From Aliidiomarina sp. B3213 (GTDB taxonomy: Bacteria; Pseudomonadota; Gammaproteobacteria; Enterobacterales; Alteromonadaceae), in the NCBI RefSeq assembly GCF_003290085.1, contig NZ_QMKJ01000004.1, positions 62,001 to 126,000 on the forward strand: DNA of 64,000 bases, in the 5' to 3' direction. Position numbers and translations under genes: made by a program. Shown here in pieces: positions 62,305-64,000 of this stretch. Numbering within the stretch: position 1 is the first letter of the stretch; every line of letters begins with the position of its first letter. The notes under the pieces were generated by a model that saw nothing but the letters and a program-made list of their open reading frames with translations, had not been told where the DNA came from and made no database searches.

Positions 62305-64000
62305 TTAGAAGCGGTAAGTAAAACTTGCGCTTAAACTTGTTCCAGGCTCGCGACGTTGAAGAATTTCACCTTGCTGAGTAATTTCAACTGACTCACCCAG
62401 TAGGTTCTTCGCGCCCACTTTGAACGTCATACCGTCTACAGGGTAGTAGCTATAGGTAAAGTCTACAGAGTGGAATGGTTGCTCGTAAGCATCGTCTTTC
62501 CCATCTACACCAGCGAAAGAAATACGCTCGCCAAACACGTTGTAGCTCAGCGTTGCAGAGTGTTTCTCGTTCGCAGAGTCGAAACCTAACTGGGTATTCA
62601 GTACATACTCAGAATGGCCTGACATTCTACGTGTAAGGTTAGTGATGTTTGATTCACCAAAGCTTTGAATTTCAATCTCAGAGTCGCTCAACGTAACGTT
62701 ACCGGCGACGAAGAAACCTTCTAAAGCGCCTTCAAATGGTTTTACAAACTCTGTTTCTAAGCCATACACGTAACCTGTCTCAGCGTTACGGAACGACACC
62801 AGTAAGTTACCGTCTGAACCAAGCAGCTCAATCGTTTCGATTGGCGCGTCGATGTCTTTGTAGAAACCACCAACACTTAGAGAACCACCGGTATACATGT
62901 ACCATTCCCAGCGCACATCAAAGTTAGTGAGCTTCGAACTAATCAGGTCCGAGTAACCAATGACTTTAAAATCCGTAAGTGGGTCGACATAAAGTACTGG
63001 AGTAACCTCACGCAAGTCTGGACGAACAACGGTTTCACTAGCACCGAATCTTAACTGCATGTCTGGGTGGAATAACCAGGTTACGGCGATACTTGGGTAC
63101 AAGTCGTCGTCTAGCAATGGATAGTCAGCAATTTCACCTTGAATTTCACCTGTAGCAGGGTTCATAGGTAATGCTAATTGACGGAAGTCTTCATAACGTG
63201 CGCCAACATTTACACGCCATGTGTAGTCCCACAATGCATCTACACCAACATAGAACGCGTCTAGTTGCTGTGCTGCAATGTAGTCATCTGCCTGCGCTGT
63301 TACGTCAGAAATTCTGAAGTTGCGGTTTGGATCTTGAATATTCTCGTCCGAGAAAATATTCGAGAACGACTGCGCCAACTCTTGGTTTGAGAACCCACGG
63401 CTGTCCAACTTAAAGCGATTTACTTCCGAGTTGCGCGAACGTTGGTAATAGAAGTAGCCACCTTGCAGTTCTAATTCCCAGTTGCTCAAACTCACAGGTA
63501 AACCAAAGTCGATGCGACCATTTTCCGTGTTATCAACCATGTCACTGAACAAGTACAATGCAGCGTTGTCACTGCGGCGTAATGCTTCAGTTACGCTTCC
63601 GTCTTCACCACGGTTACGAAGGTAGCGATACTCTACTTCGCCTGGTGCATAACGACGTGCTTTAGCGTCGGTATACTGCCAGTCTATGCTCATGTCACCC
63701 AAGAAACCGAATACGTGCGAACCGCGAATTTGGTTGGCCACCAATGTGCGCTCTTCATAACGAATCGAGTAGTCTACGTTTTCACGGTTCGACTCGTTAA
63801 TGGTTTCAATGGTGTCACCCACTTTCTTTTTAATTTCGTCGGCTGTGTCTAACAAATAAACCGTAGTTGTTTCCAACTTATGTTCATTGTTGTAGTTCAA
63901 GCCTACGTTGAAAATGCCTGACAACTGAGTGTTGTATTCCGTTCCGGAAATATCGTCGAACGCCACAAGCGGAGTTAACTCATTACCGGTAGTAATAGAG
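62305..64000 (-). CDS. TonB-dependent outer-membrane receptor (5' end outside window)
   Basis: The reading frame stays open to base 64000, so the N-terminus (signal peptide, plug) lies outside. The visible 564 residues are beta-barrel strands with alternating aromatic pattern and end in GTSLSASFTYRF, the typical C-terminal phenylalanine for outer-membrane insertion. TonB receptors import large substrates with energy from TonB-ExbBD. The substrate is unknown; the position directly upstream of pstS hints at a phosphate-related substrate, but no PHO box for it can be seen within the window. Confidence 0.88.
   Translation of the reverse strand, partial: SITTGNELTPLVAFDDISGTEYNTQLSGIFNVGLNYNNEHKLETTTVYLLDTADEIKKKVGDTIETINESNRENVDYSIRYEERTLVANQIRGSHVFGFLGDMSIDWQYTDAKARRYAPGEVEYRYLRNRGEDGSVTEALRRSDNAALYLFSDMVDNTENGRIDFGLPVSLSNWELELQGGYFYYQRSRNSEVNRFKLDSRGFSNQELAQSFSNIFSDENIQDPNRNFRISDVTAQADDYIAAQQLDAFYVGVDALWDYTWRVNVGARYEDFRQLALPMNPATGEIQGEIADYPLLDDDLYPSIAVTWLFHPDMQLRFGASETVVRPDLREVTPVLYVDPLTDFKVIGYSDLISSKLTNFDVRWEWYMYTGGSLSVGGFYKDIDAPIETIELLGSDGNLLVSFRNAETGYVYGLETEFVKPFEGALEGFFVAGNVTLSDSEIEIQSFGESNITNLTRRMSGHSEYVLNTQLGFDSANEKHSATLSYNVFGERISFAGVDGKDDAYEQPFHSVDFTYSYYPVDGMTFKVGAKNLLGESVEITQQGEILQRREPGTSLSASFTYRF

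Overview
The window looks like a chromosomal segment of a marine gammaproteobacterium of the Alteromonadales, probably Idiomarinaceae or a close relative. The evidence is the core gene set on the right: gcvTHP, ubiI-ubiH-ygfB, zapA-ssrS(6S RNA)-fau-rpiA-serA, murI, and a pst operon with enlarged PstC and PstA. This assignment is inference from gene content; no rRNA or other marker gene is present. I saw no tRNA, CRISPR array or cas gene.

Layout. (1) 1-5.1 kb: the end of a PilJ-sensor/GGDEF diguanylate cyclase, then a minus-strand series of exported or membrane proteins (SnoaL-like, LURP-one-like, lipoprotein plus HEAT-repeat pair). (2) 5.1-14.6 kb: an accessory patchwork of small membrane proteins, two divergent PadR modules, a membrane protein with a nuclease-like core, a chimeric ATPase/zinc-ribbon remnant and several families of dispersed repeats. 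(3) 14.7-22.0 kb: a Tn7-like transposition module on the minus strand, tnsA-tnsB-tnsC followed by two TniQ/TnsD-type targeting proteins, with a candidate transposon right end at about 22,023. (4) 22.0-34.5 kb: a defence-like or stress-like cargo region. It holds a single-chain GmrSD-type (DUF262/DUF1524/DUF5655) protein on the plus strand. Converging on it is a tight five-gene minus-strand operon: J-like/CFI-box protein, membrane coiled-coil protein, Hsp70, pseudokinase-AAA+ ATPase and TerB-like protein. I do not recognise this operon as a named system, and it is the best candidate for something undescribed here. (5) 34.7-38.1 kb: a TIR-STAND NTPase gene between terminator/repeat units. A 28-bp direct repeat at 9,949 and 34,865, with an inverted relative beside gcvP at 38,069, brackets much of the accessory DNA. 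(6) 38.1-64 kb: conserved core genes of visibly higher G+C.

How the genes work together. gcvT-gcvH-gcvP encode the glycine cleavage system, and a LysR-type gene diverges from them. ubiH and ubiI hydroxylate the ubiquinone ring. zapA, 6S RNA and fau form the familiar gammaproteobacterial cluster, but two unrelated minus-strand genes now separate 6S RNA from fau. rpiA and serA follow as usual. pstS has its own PHO-box promoter and terminator, and pstC-pstA-pstB-phoU has a second PHO-box promoter. A TonB-dependent receptor runs off the right edge just upstream of pstS.

Many accessory ORFs start at GTG or TTG. Where a Shine-Dalgarno sequence allowed, I moved starts inward from the longest ORF; these choices are explained in the entries.
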